A DNA stretch of 64,000 nt from Bradyrhizobium sp. (GTDB lineage Bacteria > Pseudomonadota > Alphaproteobacteria > Rhizobiales > Xanthobacteraceae), in assembly GCF_004799445.1 (NCBI RefSeq), contig NZ_SSNA01000099.1:49072-113071 (forward strand), given 5' to 3'. This document shows, one piece after another, positions 36,375 to 44,606 of the stretch. The notes beneath the pieces were generated by a model that saw only the letters and a program-made list of their open reading frames with translations, was not told the origin of the DNA and did not search any database. Positions within the stretch are counted from its first letter, which is position 1, and each line of letters opens with the position of its first letter. The position numbers were made by a program, and so were the translations under genes.

Positions 36375-37559
36375 TTAACCGGTGACAGGCTCGATCTGAT
36401 CTCCGTTATAGCGGACCATGACGTAATCATTTTCATTCAAGGCGTCGTGGTTCGCATCGGTGAAGGGCTTGGTGTAATTCTTGATCAGCCCCTGATAACT
36501 TTCGATGGCCAAAAATCCCTCGCGCAGCTTGGCACCTTCGGTCGAGCCGGCCTTGGCCATCGCCAGCGCGGTCAGCTGCATCGCGTCGTAGGCATTGGCC
36601 ACGCCGACCGGCGGCGTGACGTCGCCGGGGCCCTTGATATCCGGATATTTCTTCATCAGCGCCGCCAGCACCTGCTTGCCGACATCGTTTTGCGGCCCGA
36701 AGAAGCTGTAGGTCTGAATGAAATGCACCTTCCCCGCCCAGGATCCCGCAAGCTCGGGGAAACGCCCGCCCGAGATACCCCAATGCGAGACGATCGGCAC
36801 CGTCCAGGCAGACCGCTGCAGCGACTTGATCACCTGCGCACCCGGCGCAGCGTTGCCAACCAGGATCACCGTGTCCGCGCCGGCGTCGCGCAAGCGCTGC
36901 AGCTGCGGTGTCATATCCGCGTCCTTGTCGTCGAATTTCTCGGCGCCGGCGAGCTTGATGCCCGCGGCTTCCGCGGCGGCCGTGAGCCCGGCGAGATTGG
37001 ACTCGCCCCAACCATTGTTGACCAACATAAGTCCGGGCGTCTTCGCGCCGAACTTGGTCGTGGCGTACTTCATCAAGGCGCGGTCAACCAGTACGTCGAC
37101 CGCCGAGACACGAAATATGAAGTTCGGGTTGGCGCCGTTGCGGGTAATATTTGTGGCGGCCGCCCACACGCCCATGAAGGGCACCTGTGCCGCATTCGCC
37201 ACCGGCACGATCGCCAGCGATACCGGACTGTCAATGCCGCCAAACAGGATGGCGACGCCCTCCTTGTCGATCAATTCCCGCGCGGCGGTCTGACCCTTGA
37301 CAGGGTTGGATTCGTCATCGCGGCGGACCAGTTCAAGCATCCGGCCACCGAGCACCCCGCCCTTGGCATTGATCTCGTCGATCGCGATCGTGAGCCCGCG
37401 GGTGATCCCCTCGCCTGACTTGGCGGAGGCTCCGGAAAGCGCCGCAACCAGGCCTATCTTGACGGGTTCGGCGGCCATCGCCGCACGGCCGGCGAGGCTT
37501 CCCAATGCGATCCCGGCGGGAAGAACAAGAGCTTGGCGACGCGTGAATTTTGTCGGCAT
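36375..37559 (-). CDS. Periplasmic binding protein of a Liv/urea-type ABC transporter
   Basis: A 394-residue type I periplasmic binding protein (Peripla_BP_6). The leader contains TRRQALVLPAGIALG, a twin-arginine-like sequence, so export by Tat is possible, with cleavage after AAMA. The mature protein starts EPVKIGLVAALSGASAKSGE, as in LivK/amide-binding proteins. It is the first gene of the operon binding protein-LivH-LivMGF-amidohydrolase. A sigma-54-like promoter lies about 117 nt upstream, which suggests induction when nitrogen is short. Confidence 0.92.
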   Translation of the reverse strand: MPTKFTRRQALVLPAGIALGSLAGRAAMAAEPVKIGLVAALSGASAKSGEGITRGLTIAIDEINAKGGVLGGRMLELVRRDDESNPVKGQTAARELIDKEGVAILFGGIDSPVSLAIVPVANAAQVPFMGVWAAATNITRNGANPNFIFRVSAVDVLVDRALMKYATTKFGAKTPGLMLVNNGWGESNLAGLTAAAEAAGIKLAGAEKFDDKDADMTPQLQRLRDAGADTVILVGNAAPGAQVIKSLQRSAWTVPIVSHWGISGGRFPELAGSWAGKVHFIQTYSFFGPQNDVGKQVLAALMKKYPDIKGPGDVTPPVGVANAYDAMQLTALAMAKAGSTEGAKLREGFLAIESYQGLIKNYTKPFTDANHDALNENDYVMVRYNGDQIEPVTG

Positions 37560-37674
37560 TTGAGCAACTCCCCTTGAGTTTCGTCGGACTGTTCCGCTGG
37601 CTCATGCCAGCTGCATTATCGTGGCGTAGCCAAAAGCTAGGAAGCTCCCTACGCCCAAGCCCAGTTCAATTTCC

Positions 37675-37691
37675 AAGCAAACGGTATGCCA
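37675..37691 (-). promoter_or_regulatory. Candidate sigma-54 promoter of the Liv/urea-type transporter operon
   Basis: On the minus strand TGGCAT-ACCGT-TTGCTT, one base from the -24/-12 consensus TGGCAC-N5-TTGCW, at exact spacing. Upstream, ATCACAA (37703-37709) and TTGTGAT (37722-37728) form an inverted repeat that could be an activator or repressor site. The leader would be about 105 nt. Confidence 0.6.
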
Positions 37692-37752
37692 CAACCGCAG
37701 AAATCACAACGGCGCGCGGCATTGTGATAGTGCATCGGCCTCCGTCCCCCCG

Positions 37753-38415
37753 CTAGGTTTCCGGTGAATTCCAGATCATGACCCGTATCGGCGTCGGACT
37801 GAAGCCGTTGCAGGGGTTGTTGACCTGCGGACAGTTGGAGATGACGAAAAGCACGTCCATATCGGCTGTGACGTCGACGTAATTCCCAGGTGCCGAGATG
37901 CCATCGACCACCGTAAACGCTCCGGAGGGATCGATCGGCACGTTCATGAAGAAATTCAGATTGGCGACGATATCGCGCTTGCTCAATCCATGTTTCGACA
38001 ACTCAAGAATGAAGTTCTCGCGGCAGGCATGCTGGTACTTCGTCGCTTCGCCGAAACGGACCGCGTTGCTCTCACACGAACAACAACCCGCCGACGTGTC
38101 ATGCCGTCCGCAGGAATCGGCGGTCAGATGGGCCATGACCCGGCCCTTGTTCGAGATCAACCGCGTTCCGAGTTCGACATAAGCCGATCCCTGAACCCGC
38201 AAGGTGTCCTGGCTGCTGTAACGCTCCGCCGGGTCGTCGGCGCAATAGAGCAGCGCATCGACCGCCTGCTGCCCCTCGCTATCGACGATCCGCAGGGTTT
38301 GTCCCTGTTTCAATATCCGGGACCAGGGCCGCTCCGCCGGGATGTCATGGCTATAGACCGCGTCGGATGCATCGGGAGCTGAGATCGGAGCTGTGAGACC
38401 AGTCATTGACGTCAC
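37753..38415 (-). CDS. DUF1989 protein 3 (urea-carboxylase-associated/carboxyguanidine-deiminase-like family)
   Basis: A 220-residue DUF1989 protein, family landmarks WSRILKQGQTLRIVDSEGQQ, GRHDTSAGCCSCESNAVRFG, NFFMNVPID, DGISAPGNYVD and SNCPQVNNPCNGF. Proteins of this family accompany urea/guanidine carboxylase, and two of them form carboxyguanidine deiminase in guanidine degradation. The cysteine-rich GCCSCES block fits a metal-binding site. It is the last of three tandem DUF1989 genes, starting 3 nt after the second. Its motif set is the closest of the three to the classical urea-carboxylase-associated type. No carboxylase gene is present in the window, so its partner is unclear. Confidence 0.88.
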   Translation of the reverse strand: MTSMTGLTAPISAPDASDAVYSHDIPAERPWSRILKQGQTLRIVDSEGQQAVDALLYCADDPAERYSSQDTLRVQGSAYVELGTRLISNKGRVMAHLTADSCGRHDTSAGCCSCESNAVRFGEATKYQHACRENFILELSKHGLSKRDIVANLNFFMNVPIDPSGAFTVVDGISAPGNYVDVTADMDVLFVISNCPQVNNPCNGFSPTPIRVMIWNSPET

Positions 38416-38418
38416 TCC

Positions 38419-39237
38419 TCAGGCGTAAAGCCGGTCGGTAAATTCAAAGGCGCGAACGATTTCCGGCGATGTCGTCCGGCAAGGGTCGTCCGGTGCCGGC
38501 GGCGCGGCGCGGTGGCGAATGAACGTGATGGGATCGGCCGCGGCCGGCCGCGCCGGATCGAGCGGATGCGCGCAATTCGACAGCACCAGCACCAGACTCA
38601 TCTCCGCGCGGAGGTCAACGAAGTCGCCTGGGTGCTTTCGGCCTGCCGTCCAGAGGAAGCGCCCGTTGGCATCGAGTGATACCGGCGCAAAAAACGTCAC
38701 ACAGGGCGGAATGTCCCGCAGACCGAGCCCGATCTTCGCAGCGGCGGCGAGGAAATTCTCATGCGTGTTGCGCGTGGCCGCGCCAAAGGCAGCGCGCGTC
38801 GAGCCAGGCGTGGATCCCCCCACCAGGAGATCGTGGGCACCGCTGGTGTCCTCGACCAGCGAGAGGAATACGCGACCCATGTCCGAGAGCAGGACGCGGC
38901 CCTTCGAGATCGCGGCACTCCATTGCACCTTGACGGTATCGGCGCAATTGATCCGCTCGGAAGTGTCCTCTTCCCGCCATCCGATCAGCGCGACGCTGGC
39001 GCGGCCGGAATCGTCGACAATCCGCAGCGCCTCGCCGCGCCGCAGACGAACGGTGGTGTACCATCCGGCAGGGACCTGCTCGCGGCTGATCACGGCGTTG
39101 GGCGCGATCGGAGCGCCGTTCAGCGGGGTCGCATCCGGCAGGCCTTTTGGCGTCGTCTCTTGTCCCGCCGCGCGAAGTTCTTCGTAGCGCCGCCGATTGG
39201 CCTCGGCCATCTCTTGCCTGGTCTGTACCGTGGTCAT
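38419..39237 (-). CDS. DUF1989 protein 2 (urea-carboxylase-associated family)
   Basis: A 272-residue DUF1989 protein with an extra N-terminal helix of about 45 residues (MAEANRRRYEELRAAGQETT). The core shows VPAGWYTTVRLRRGEALRIVD, EDTSGAHDLLVGGST, FFAPVSLDANG and LVLSNCAHPLDP. The cysteine-rich block of the third copy is missing, so metal binding may differ; heteromeric complexes with one catalytic and one helper subunit are known in this family. The stop overlaps nothing, but the start overlaps the first DUF1989 gene by 4 nt. Confidence 0.86.
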   Translation of the reverse strand: MTTVQTRQEMAEANRRRYEELRAAGQETTPKGLPDATPLNGAPIAPNAVISREQVPAGWYTTVRLRRGEALRIVDDSGRASVALIGWREEDTSERINCADTVKVQWSAAISKGRVLLSDMGRVFLSLVEDTSGAHDLLVGGSTPGSTRAAFGAATRNTHENFLAAAAKIGLGLRDIPPCVTFFAPVSLDANGRFLWTAGRKHPGDFVDLRAEMSLVLVLSNCAHPLDPARPAAADPITFIRHRAAPPAPDDPCRTTSPEIVRAFEFTDRLYA

Positions 39238-39866
39238 GTCGCCGCTCCGACTTTACAATCTTCTTCGTCTATCCTGAAATGCGCCTCGACCGGCTTTCCG
39301 GCCTTGCCGTTGATCGGCAGGATGTCCTGCGGACAGGCGGAAAATGCGATCACCAGATCCATCTCGGCCCGCAGGCGAACGTAGCCTCCAGGTATGGGCC
39401 GAGGCGGCGCGGCGAAGCCAAGCGTACCATCGGCGCTCCAGGGAATGTTCATGAAGAGGTTGAGTGGGCTTGGCACTTCCGCCGGCACCAGCCCAAGCTC
39501 CCGCATTCCGGCAAAGAGATTATCCGTGCAGTTGTCGTGATAATTCTCGACCCCGAGAAAGGCGTAGCGGTAGCGGTCGCAGGCTGCGATCAGGGTATCG
39601 TGAATTCCACCCGAGGTGTCTTCGATCAAGGTCAGGATCGGCCGACGCTTGTTGGTGCGCAGGACGTCGCCGGGCCTGGGAACAAGGTGCAGGCTGTGCG
39701 CGCGCGTGTGCTCATTCGACATGAACTCGCCAAGATCGGCGCGGTTGAACGCCCAGCTATCGACCACCTGTTCACCATGGGTATTAACGACGGTGATCAC
39801 CTGCCCGGCCGACACAAAGGCGGCCTTGCCGCGCCGTGCGGGAATTTCGATCAGTGGATCAGTCAT
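39234..39866 (-). CDS. DUF1989 protein 1 (urea-carboxylase-associated family)
   Basis: A 210-residue DUF1989 protein with core blocks IPARRGKAAFVSAGQVITVVN, EDTSGGIHDTLIAACD, NLFMNIPWSADGTLGF and IAFSACPQDILPINGK. It lacks the CCSC block but keeps a cysteine pair around YHDNCTDN and SACPQD. It resembles the DUF1989 subgroup that stands beside ABC transporters and RidA genes. It starts 9 nt after the RidA gene and overlaps the next copy by 4 nt (ATGA). The three copies are well diverged from each other, which argues for distinct roles rather than recent duplication. Confidence 0.87.
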   Translation of the reverse strand: MTDPLIEIPARRGKAAFVSAGQVITVVNTHGEQVVDSWAFNRADLGEFMSNEHTRAHSLHLVPRPGDVLRTNKRRPILTLIEDTSGGIHDTLIAACDRYRYAFLGVENYHDNCTDNLFAGMRELGLVPAEVPSPLNLFMNIPWSADGTLGFAAPPRPIPGGYVRLRAEMDLVIAFSACPQDILPINGKAGKPVEAHFRIDEEDCKVGAAT

Positions 39867-39875
39867 GTCCGTGCC

Positions 39876-40268
39876 TCACGGTCTGATCGCAATCATGTCG
39901 ATCTCGATGATCCCGCCGCGGGCGAGGCCGGTCACCCCGACCGTAGTCCGGGCCGGACGCTTGTCGGCGGCGAAATAGGTCGCGTAGATTTCGTTCATCC
40001 TGCCGTAGTCGCCGTTGAAGTCGGTCAGGAAGATGCGAACGCAGACCACATTCCCAAGCGTGAGCCCGCAACCCTTGAGCACACGGATCAGATTATCCAT
40101 GACCTTGTGCGTCTGCGCCTCGATGCCGGACGGGATGGGCAGGGAATCGTCGCCCGGGTCGGTGGCGAGCTGTCCCGTCACGAAAACAAATCCTCCAGCC
40201 TCGACGGCGTGGCTGTAGGGCGCGACCGGCTTCGGAGCATCGGGCAAGAGATGGAAAATGGGATGCAT
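39876..40268 (-). CDS. RidA family enamine/imine deaminase
   Basis: A 130-residue Rid protein of the YjgF/YER057c/UK114 family. RidA hydrolyses reactive enamine/imine intermediates to keto acids and ammonia. The substrate-carboxylate arginine is R107 (RPARTTVGV) and E122 sits in the conserved IEIDMIA strand; both are expected for an active RidA-type enzyme. It begins SHAVEAGGFVFVTGQ. It lies between the transporter ATPase gene and the three DUF1989 genes, so it probably cleans up an imino product of the same pathway. Confidence 0.92.
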   Translation of the reverse strand: MHPIFHLLPDAPKPVAPYSHAVEAGGFVFVTGQLATDPGDDSLPIPSGIEAQTHKVMDNLIRVLKGCGLTLGNVVCVRIFLTDFNGDYGRMNEIYATYFAADKRPARTTVGVTGLARGGIIEIDMIAIRP

Positions 40269-40294
40269 GATGGCGTCCTCCTGGCAGGTTGTCG

Positions 40295-41080
40295 TCAGCG
40301 TTTGTTATTGGCGGTGTCACCGGCGTAGCGTTGCAAAAACTGCCGCGCCCGTTCGGTCTCGGGATTGGAGAAAAATCGATCCGGCGATCCGGTTTCGACG
40401 GCCCGACCGCGATCGAGAAACAGCACCCGCGTTGCCGCATCGCGCGCGAAAGCCATCTCGTGGGTGACGATCACCATCGTCATTCCCTCGCGGGCGAGAT
40501 CCCGCATCACGACCAGCACCTCGCCGACGAGTTCCGGATCGAGCGCGCTCGTGGGTTCGTCAAACAGCAGGAGATCCGGACGCATCGCCAATGCGCGGGC
40601 GATGCCGACGCGCTGCTTCTGTCCACCCGACAGTTTCGCCGGAAAGGCGTCGCGCTTGTCGCTCAGCCCTACTTTGGCAAGCAACGCCAGCGCCTCGTCG
40701 TAGACCTCGGCCTTCGGCCGCTTCTGCACCTGGACCGGCGCCTCCATCAGATTTTGCAACACCGTGAGGTGGGGCCACAGCGCAAAATGCTGGAATACCA
40801 TGCCGATGCGCGTTCTGATCTTCGACAACTCGCGGTCGCCCATGACGATACCGGCGTTATTGATGCCGATCCTCTCCCCGTTCAGATAGATTTGTCCGGC
40901 GTCCGGCCGTTCGAGCCAGTTGATGCAGCGTAGCAGGGTCGATTTTCCCGAACCCGACGGCCCGAGCACGCAGATGGTTTCACCCTTGTCGACCTGGAAG
41001 CTGACGTCGGAGAGGACTTCGATATCGCCAAACCGCTTCGAGACCCCGGCCACGTCGAGAACTTTGCTGGTTTCCGCCAT
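40295..41080 (-). CDS. Polar amino-acid-type ABC transporter ATPase (GlnQ/HisP type)
   Basis: A 261-residue ATPase with Walker A GPSGSGKST, LSGGQKQR, Walker B LLLFDEPTSALDPE and switch IVTHEMAFARDAA, all diagnostic of the HisP/GlnQ group. It energises import of the ligand captured by the binding protein at 42418. It lies 9 nt after the second permease and 26 nt before RidA, in the riboswitch-led operon. Confidence 0.94.
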   Translation of the reverse strand: MAETSKVLDVAGVSKRFGDIEVLSDVSFQVDKGETICVLGPSGSGKSTLLRCINWLERPDAGQIYLNGERIGINNAGIVMGDRELSKIRTRIGMVFQHFALWPHLTVLQNLMEAPVQVQKRPKAEVYDEALALLAKVGLSDKRDAFPAKLSGGQKQRVGIARALAMRPDLLLFDEPTSALDPELVGEVLVVMRDLAREGMTMVIVTHEMAFARDAATRVLFLDRGRAVETGSPDRFFSNPETERARQFLQRYAGDTANNKR

Positions 41081-41089
41081 TACGCGTCC

Positions 41090-41746
41090 CTATCGGCGTG
41101 CTTCGGCGACGCGGCCGATCGAACCGACGCCAGCCTCGATGATGAGGCAGAGTCCCCAATATAGAAACACCGCGGTGATGAAGGCCGCGAACGGAACGTA
41201 GTGCCGCGACTGGATCGAGCTGGCGGCATGCGTCAGTTCCGGCAGCGCGATGATGGAGAGGAAGGCGCTGTCCTTGATGATCTGAATCATCTGATTGCCG
41301 ATCACGGGACCTGCCGATAACAGCAGCGGCGGAAGAATGATGCGGCGAAACAGCCGGATGTCAGAAAAGCCGAATGCGATGCCCGCCTCGATCGGTTCCC
41401 GCGGCTGCACCGCCCAGGCGCCGCGCAGAATTTCCGCCATGTAGGCGGCATTGTAGATCGTCAGCGCCGCCAGCCCCGAAGTCCAGTTGTCCAGCCTGAT
41501 GCCGAACGAGGGAAAACCGTAATAGACGATATAGGCAAACAGCAGAAACGGCACACACCGCATCCCGTCCACGAACAGGCGAGCTGCGCCGGAAACCGCC
41601 GGCCGTTTCGACATCAGCGCCGGGGTCACGATAAAACCCAGCAGCAGCGCGGCCACCGCCGACAGCGCAGACAGGATCGCGGTGTTGACAAGCCCGCTCA
41701 GAAGCAGCGCGCGTTCACCCCAGACAATGCCAAAGTCGTGAATCAT
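41090..41746 (-). CDS. Polar amino-acid-type ABC transporter permease (HisM/GlnP type)
   Basis: A 218-residue permease with the HEQRAL-type coupling region REPIEAGIAFGFSDIRLFRRIILP and the nearby YNAAYMAEILRGAW motif that defines the polar amino-acid subfamily. Its start overlaps the end of the other permease gene by 4 nt. The two permeases probably form a heterodimer. Confidence 0.93.
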   Translation of the reverse strand: MIHDFGIVWGERALLLSGLVNTAILSALSAVAALLLGFIVTPALMSKRPAVSGAARLFVDGMRCVPFLLFAYIVYYGFPSFGIRLDNWTSGLAALTIYNAAYMAEILRGAWAVQPREPIEAGIAFGFSDIRLFRRIILPPLLLSAGPVIGNQMIQIIKDSAFLSIIALPELTHAASSIQSRHYVPFAAFITAVFLYWGLCLIIEAGVGSIGRVAEARR

Positions 41747-42390
41747 GCGGCGGCCTCGGCCGCGACCTGGCGGCGTTCGATCCAGCGCTGCAGCGAAACC
41801 AGCGCGAAGACGATTGGCGCGTACAGAGCTACCGCCACAAGGAACGGTGGCAGCGGTTCGTAGGTTTGGGCGCCGATCCTTACCGCGGCACGGGTGATAT
41901 CGACGACGCCCACCACCGCGAGCACCGGCGTGACCTTGATCAGCAGCGACATTTCATTGACGAGGCCGGGAAGGCTCACCCGCACGATCTGCGGCAGCAC
42001 GATCCTGCGAAAGCGCTGTTCGGCTGTCATCCCGACGGACTGTGCCGCCTCGTATTGATCCTTTGGAAAATTCATCAGCGCCGACCGCCACACTTCACAA
42101 TTGAAGGCCGACGTATTCATGACAAGGGCAAGGATCGCCGCCGAGATCGGATTGATCGGCACGCCGATATTGGGAAGGGCGAAAAACAACAGAAGCAGCA
42201 GGGTGACCAGGGGCGTGGCGCGCAAAATGCTGACATAGAGGGTGACGACCTTCGCCGCGAAGGGAACATTGGCCCATCGCAGCAAAGCCAGCCCAAGGCC
42301 AATCGGCAGCCCGATCAAGATGCCGATGAATGACAGCGTTACCGTCACGATGGCACCCTGAAAGATGGCTGCGATGTCGCCGCCGCTCAT
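41743..42390 (-). CDS. Polar amino-acid-type ABC transporter permease (HisQ/GlnP type)
   Basis: A 215-residue permease with five predicted helices, the subfamily motif NTSAFNCEVWRSALMNFPKD and the coupling sequence QYEAAQSVGMTAEQRFRRIVLP. It lies 27 nt after the binding-protein gene and is translationally coupled to the second permease by a 4-nt overlap. Confidence 0.93.
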   Translation of the reverse strand: MSGGDIAAIFQGAIVTVTLSFIGILIGLPIGLGLALLRWANVPFAAKVVTLYVSILRATPLVTLLLLLFFALPNIGVPINPISAAILALVMNTSAFNCEVWRSALMNFPKDQYEAAQSVGMTAEQRFRRIVLPQIVRVSLPGLVNEMSLLIKVTPVLAVVGVVDITRAAVRIGAQTYEPLPPFLVAVALYAPIVFALVSLQRWIERRQVAAEAAA

Positions 42391-42417
42391 GACAGACCGA
42401 CTCTGTCAGGCCGGCCG

Positions 42418-43272
42418 TCAAAATTCCGGTTCAAACTTGACCGGCAGATTCGGGAAGGCCTCGCCAAACCACTTCTTCTGGAGCTCGGCGAACCGGCCAC
42501 TGGCCTTTTCCTTGGCGATGAATTCGTTCAGGAAGGCGAGCAGTTCCGTGCTGTCCTTGGCGACCGCCCAGGCCGGGAACGACGGTCCCGAAACCGCCTG
42601 GCCAACCTCGAATACCGGCTTTTCAGCCACCAGCGTCTGCAGATTGATGATGGTGTTGACCACATAATCCACCCGGCCTAGCGCCAGATCCTGGTAGGCT
42701 TCGGGATAGGACGTGTACTCGACGACCTTTCCGAGCTTGCCGCCGGTCTTCTCCAGCATCGCGCCGAGTTCAGGAAGACGGCCGAGCAGCGCGCTGCCGG
42801 CTTGAACGCCGACGGTCTTGCCGTTCAAATCCTTGATCGAGGAAATGGACTTGTCGTCCTTTCGCTTCACATAGTAGTGGGTCGCGTCGGCGATCGGGCT
42901 GGTGAAGTCAAGCGATTGCTTGCGTTCCTTGGTGATGATTACAGCGGTAATGGCAACGTCGTACTTGCCCGTGCTGACGCCGGCCAGGATGCCGGTCCAG
43001 GGCAGGATTTCCTGCTTGATCTCGAACGGCGCCGCTTTGCGCAGATCCTCGATCAGCTCGTTGTCGAAGCCGATCGGCTTGCCGTCCTTGACGAACTCGA
43101 AGGGACGGAAATCGTCCTCGGTCGCCACGATGAGGCCGCGCTTCTTGATCTCTTCCATGCTCGCGGCGCTCGCGACGCCGATCACCACTGGCATCGCCAA
43201 CAGCGCAGCCATCGCGCCAAAGGCCACGCGACGCGTCAGGAAACTGGAGTGAGCGAAAGAATGTATTTTCAT
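42418..43272 (-). CDS. Periplasmic binding protein of the polar amino-acid-type transporter
   Basis: A 284-residue family 3 solute-binding protein. Start chosen at 43272, where GAGGAAAG precedes the ATG and a long Sec leader ends in VASAA. The mature protein reads EEIKKRGLIVATEDDFRPFEFVKDGKPIGFDNELIEDL, the classic opening of this fold. Because the operon is headed by a guanidine-type riboswitch and contains DUF1989 genes, the ligand may be guanidine or a guanidino compound rather than a standard amino acid. That is inference. Confidence 0.92.
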   Translation of the reverse strand: MKIHSFAHSSFLTRRVAFGAMAALLAMPVVIGVASAASMEEIKKRGLIVATEDDFRPFEFVKDGKPIGFDNELIEDLRKAAPFEIKQEILPWTGILAGVSTGKYDVAITAVIITKERKQSLDFTSPIADATHYYVKRKDDKSISSIKDLNGKTVGVQAGSALLGRLPELGAMLEKTGGKLGKVVEYTSYPEAYQDLALGRVDYVVNTIINLQTLVAEKPVFEVGQAVSGPSFPAWAVAKDSTELLAFLNEFIAKEKASGRFAELQKKWFGEAFPNLPVKFEPEF

Positions 43273-43351
43273 GGTAAGCTTTCCTCTGTTGGGTGATGGC
43301 CTGTCGTGGTCTGCGGAACAATTTTGCGCGGTGTCGCGGGTAGTAGTCCTT

Positions 43352-44185
43352 TCAATCGAAATGGAATCCGTGTGAACGCAGATAGGGCGGGAATGCCGCG
43401 CCTTCCGCCTTGGCGGCCTGTCGGGCCTTGTCTTCCGACCAGCCGTAGAACGCCGCCTCGCCAAATTCCGCGTTGGATCGCTGCTGCTCGCGTGGAATTG
43501 CGTGCAAAGCATCCCGCCGGCGGTCGTAATCGTCGATGGCGCCCGGCAGATCTCGGTCATCGTAGCGATCACGATGTGTCGTCACGCGGCGCGGCAGGCG
43601 CAGACTGACGTAACCCTCGGCCTGCGGATAACCGAGGCAAAGTCCCGCGACCGGAAAAACCAGATGGGGCAAACCGAGGATCGCGGCTACCTTGTCGACC
43701 TCGTTGCGAATGACGCTGATGGGACAGACGCCCAGGCCGGCGGATTCGGCGCACAGGATCATGGTCTGCATCGCCAGAGCCGCGTCGACGCTGGCATTGA
43801 AGAAGCCTTCCAGCGTTCCGTTGCGGACCGGTTTTCCGCGCAATTCGCCGATCCGCTGCAGTCGTCTGGCATCGCCCAGAAATACGAAGAACACCGGCGA
43901 CACGCCGATCCACGGCATGCCCGGAAACAGCGCGCCAATCGCGGCACGCTGCAAGGGATCGCTGACCCGCAGGATCGAGGCCTGCTGGAAGTCCGACTTG
44001 GCCGACGCGCTCAACGCCGCTGCGACGAGCAGATCAAGCAGGCCATCGCTCGGGATGACATCGCTGTAGCGGCGTACGGTCTTTCGCGCGAGAACGCGTC
44101 GGATGAATTCGTTGTCGGCAGTCCCCTCACCGGACGGACCGCCATCGCCAAAGCGCCGTTCGATCGCATCCGCGCAGGCCGCCAT
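43352..44185 (-). CDS. Nitroreductase-family flavoenzyme
   Basis: A 277-residue FMN-dependent oxidoreductase of the nitroreductase superfamily (NADPH-type). The FMN phosphate-binding start is FIRRVLARKTVRRYSD near residue 28; LEGFFNASVDAALAMQTMILCAESAGLGVCPI contributes the dimer helix and flavin contacts. The ATG at 44185 was preferred to one at 44248, whose extra 21 residues look unlike the family. It is the first gene after the riboswitch, 156 nt downstream of it, and leads the transporter-RidA-DUF1989 operon. Reduction of a nitro or hydroxylamino group, for example on a nitroguanidine-like substrate, would fit but is speculative. Confidence 0.85.
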   Translation of the reverse strand: MAACADAIERRFGDGGPSGEGTADNEFIRRVLARKTVRRYSDVIPSDGLLDLLVAAALSASAKSDFQQASILRVSDPLQRAAIGALFPGMPWIGVSPVFFVFLGDARRLQRIGELRGKPVRNGTLEGFFNASVDAALAMQTMILCAESAGLGVCPISVIRNEVDKVAAILGLPHLVFPVAGLCLGYPQAEGYVSLRLPRRVTTHRDRYDDRDLPGAIDDYDRRRDALHAIPREQQRSNAEFGEAAFYGWSEDKARQAAKAEGAAFPPYLRSHGFHFD

Positions 44186-44297
44186 CAGTTCGATCCCCAA
44201 CCGGTCGCACCAGCAGTCGGCGGCTGGACCTCGGAAATCATCGACCATTCCTGGAAATTTGAGACGTTCATCGCCAACTCCACTTCACAAACCCTGG

Positions 44298-44330
44298 GGA
44301 ATTGGCATGGACCTGAGAGATGCCAATTCC
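44298..44330 (-). promoter_or_regulatory. Hairpin just downstream of the riboswitch, candidate expression platform
   Basis: A perfect 11-bp stem, GGAATTGGCAT / ATGCCAATTCC, with an 11-nt loop. It starts 10 nt after the aptamer's 3' edge. There is no U tract, so it is not a standard terminator. The loop contains AGGUC (plus strand 44310-44314), complementary to GACCU at the aptamer edge (44340-44344), which would allow mutually exclusive folding. Confidence 0.5.
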
Positions 44331-44340
44331 TGGCCACTGA

Positions 44341-44442
44341 GGTCTCCCGGGATTTTATCCCGCCGTGCCCTGTGCAGATTTCTCCTGCGCAGGCGGCAGC
44401 TCTTGGACCAGCCATCAAAGCCGATGCGGAACCCTAGCCACC
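44341..44442 (-). promoter_or_regulatory. ykkC / guanidine-I riboswitch aptamer
   Basis: On the minus strand the region carries the ykkC consensus blocks in order: CUAGGGUUCCGCA (plus 44425-44437), GGCUGGUCCAAGAGCU, a variable hairpin, then ACGGCGGGAUAAAAUCCCGGGAGA ending at about 44343. These match the guanidine-I aptamer nearly base for base; the one visible change is GGUCCAAGAG for GGUCCGAGAG. The class senses guanidine and turns genes on. The DUF1989 genes downstream favour guanidine over the ppGpp or PRPP variants of the same scaffold. It lies in the 44186-44737 spacer, which holds no supported gene. Confidence 0.9.
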
Positions 44443-44460
44443 AACTCAATGCGAAGAATG

Positions 44461-44477
44461 GAGCAAAGGACATGCCA
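44461..44477 (-). promoter_or_regulatory. Candidate sigma-54 promoter ahead of the guanidine riboswitch
   Basis: On the minus strand TGGCAT-GTCCT-TTGCTC, a one-mismatch fit to TGGCAC-N5-TTGCW. The predicted start near 44450 lies about 10 nt before the aptamer, so the riboswitch would be the very 5' end of the transcript. The sequence AATGCGAAG at 44448-44456, on the start site, equals one half of the dyad at 44607-44628. Confidence 0.65.
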
Positions 44478-44606
44478 GACTCGGCGATCGACGGCCCGAT
44501 TGTCTTAGCCCCGCCGTTTCGCTGCCGCTTAGTCGCGATGCCCTGGCCAAGTGCCTAGGGATTGCGAGGGAAAACCGCCGATCCGCTCCGGCGTCGGCTA
44601 CCAAGA

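Noticed and set aside
44341..44442. PRPP or ppGpp variant of the ykkC scaffold
   Set aside because: The downstream DUF1989 genes fit guanidine best. The variants cannot be fully excluded by eye, so this is a preference.
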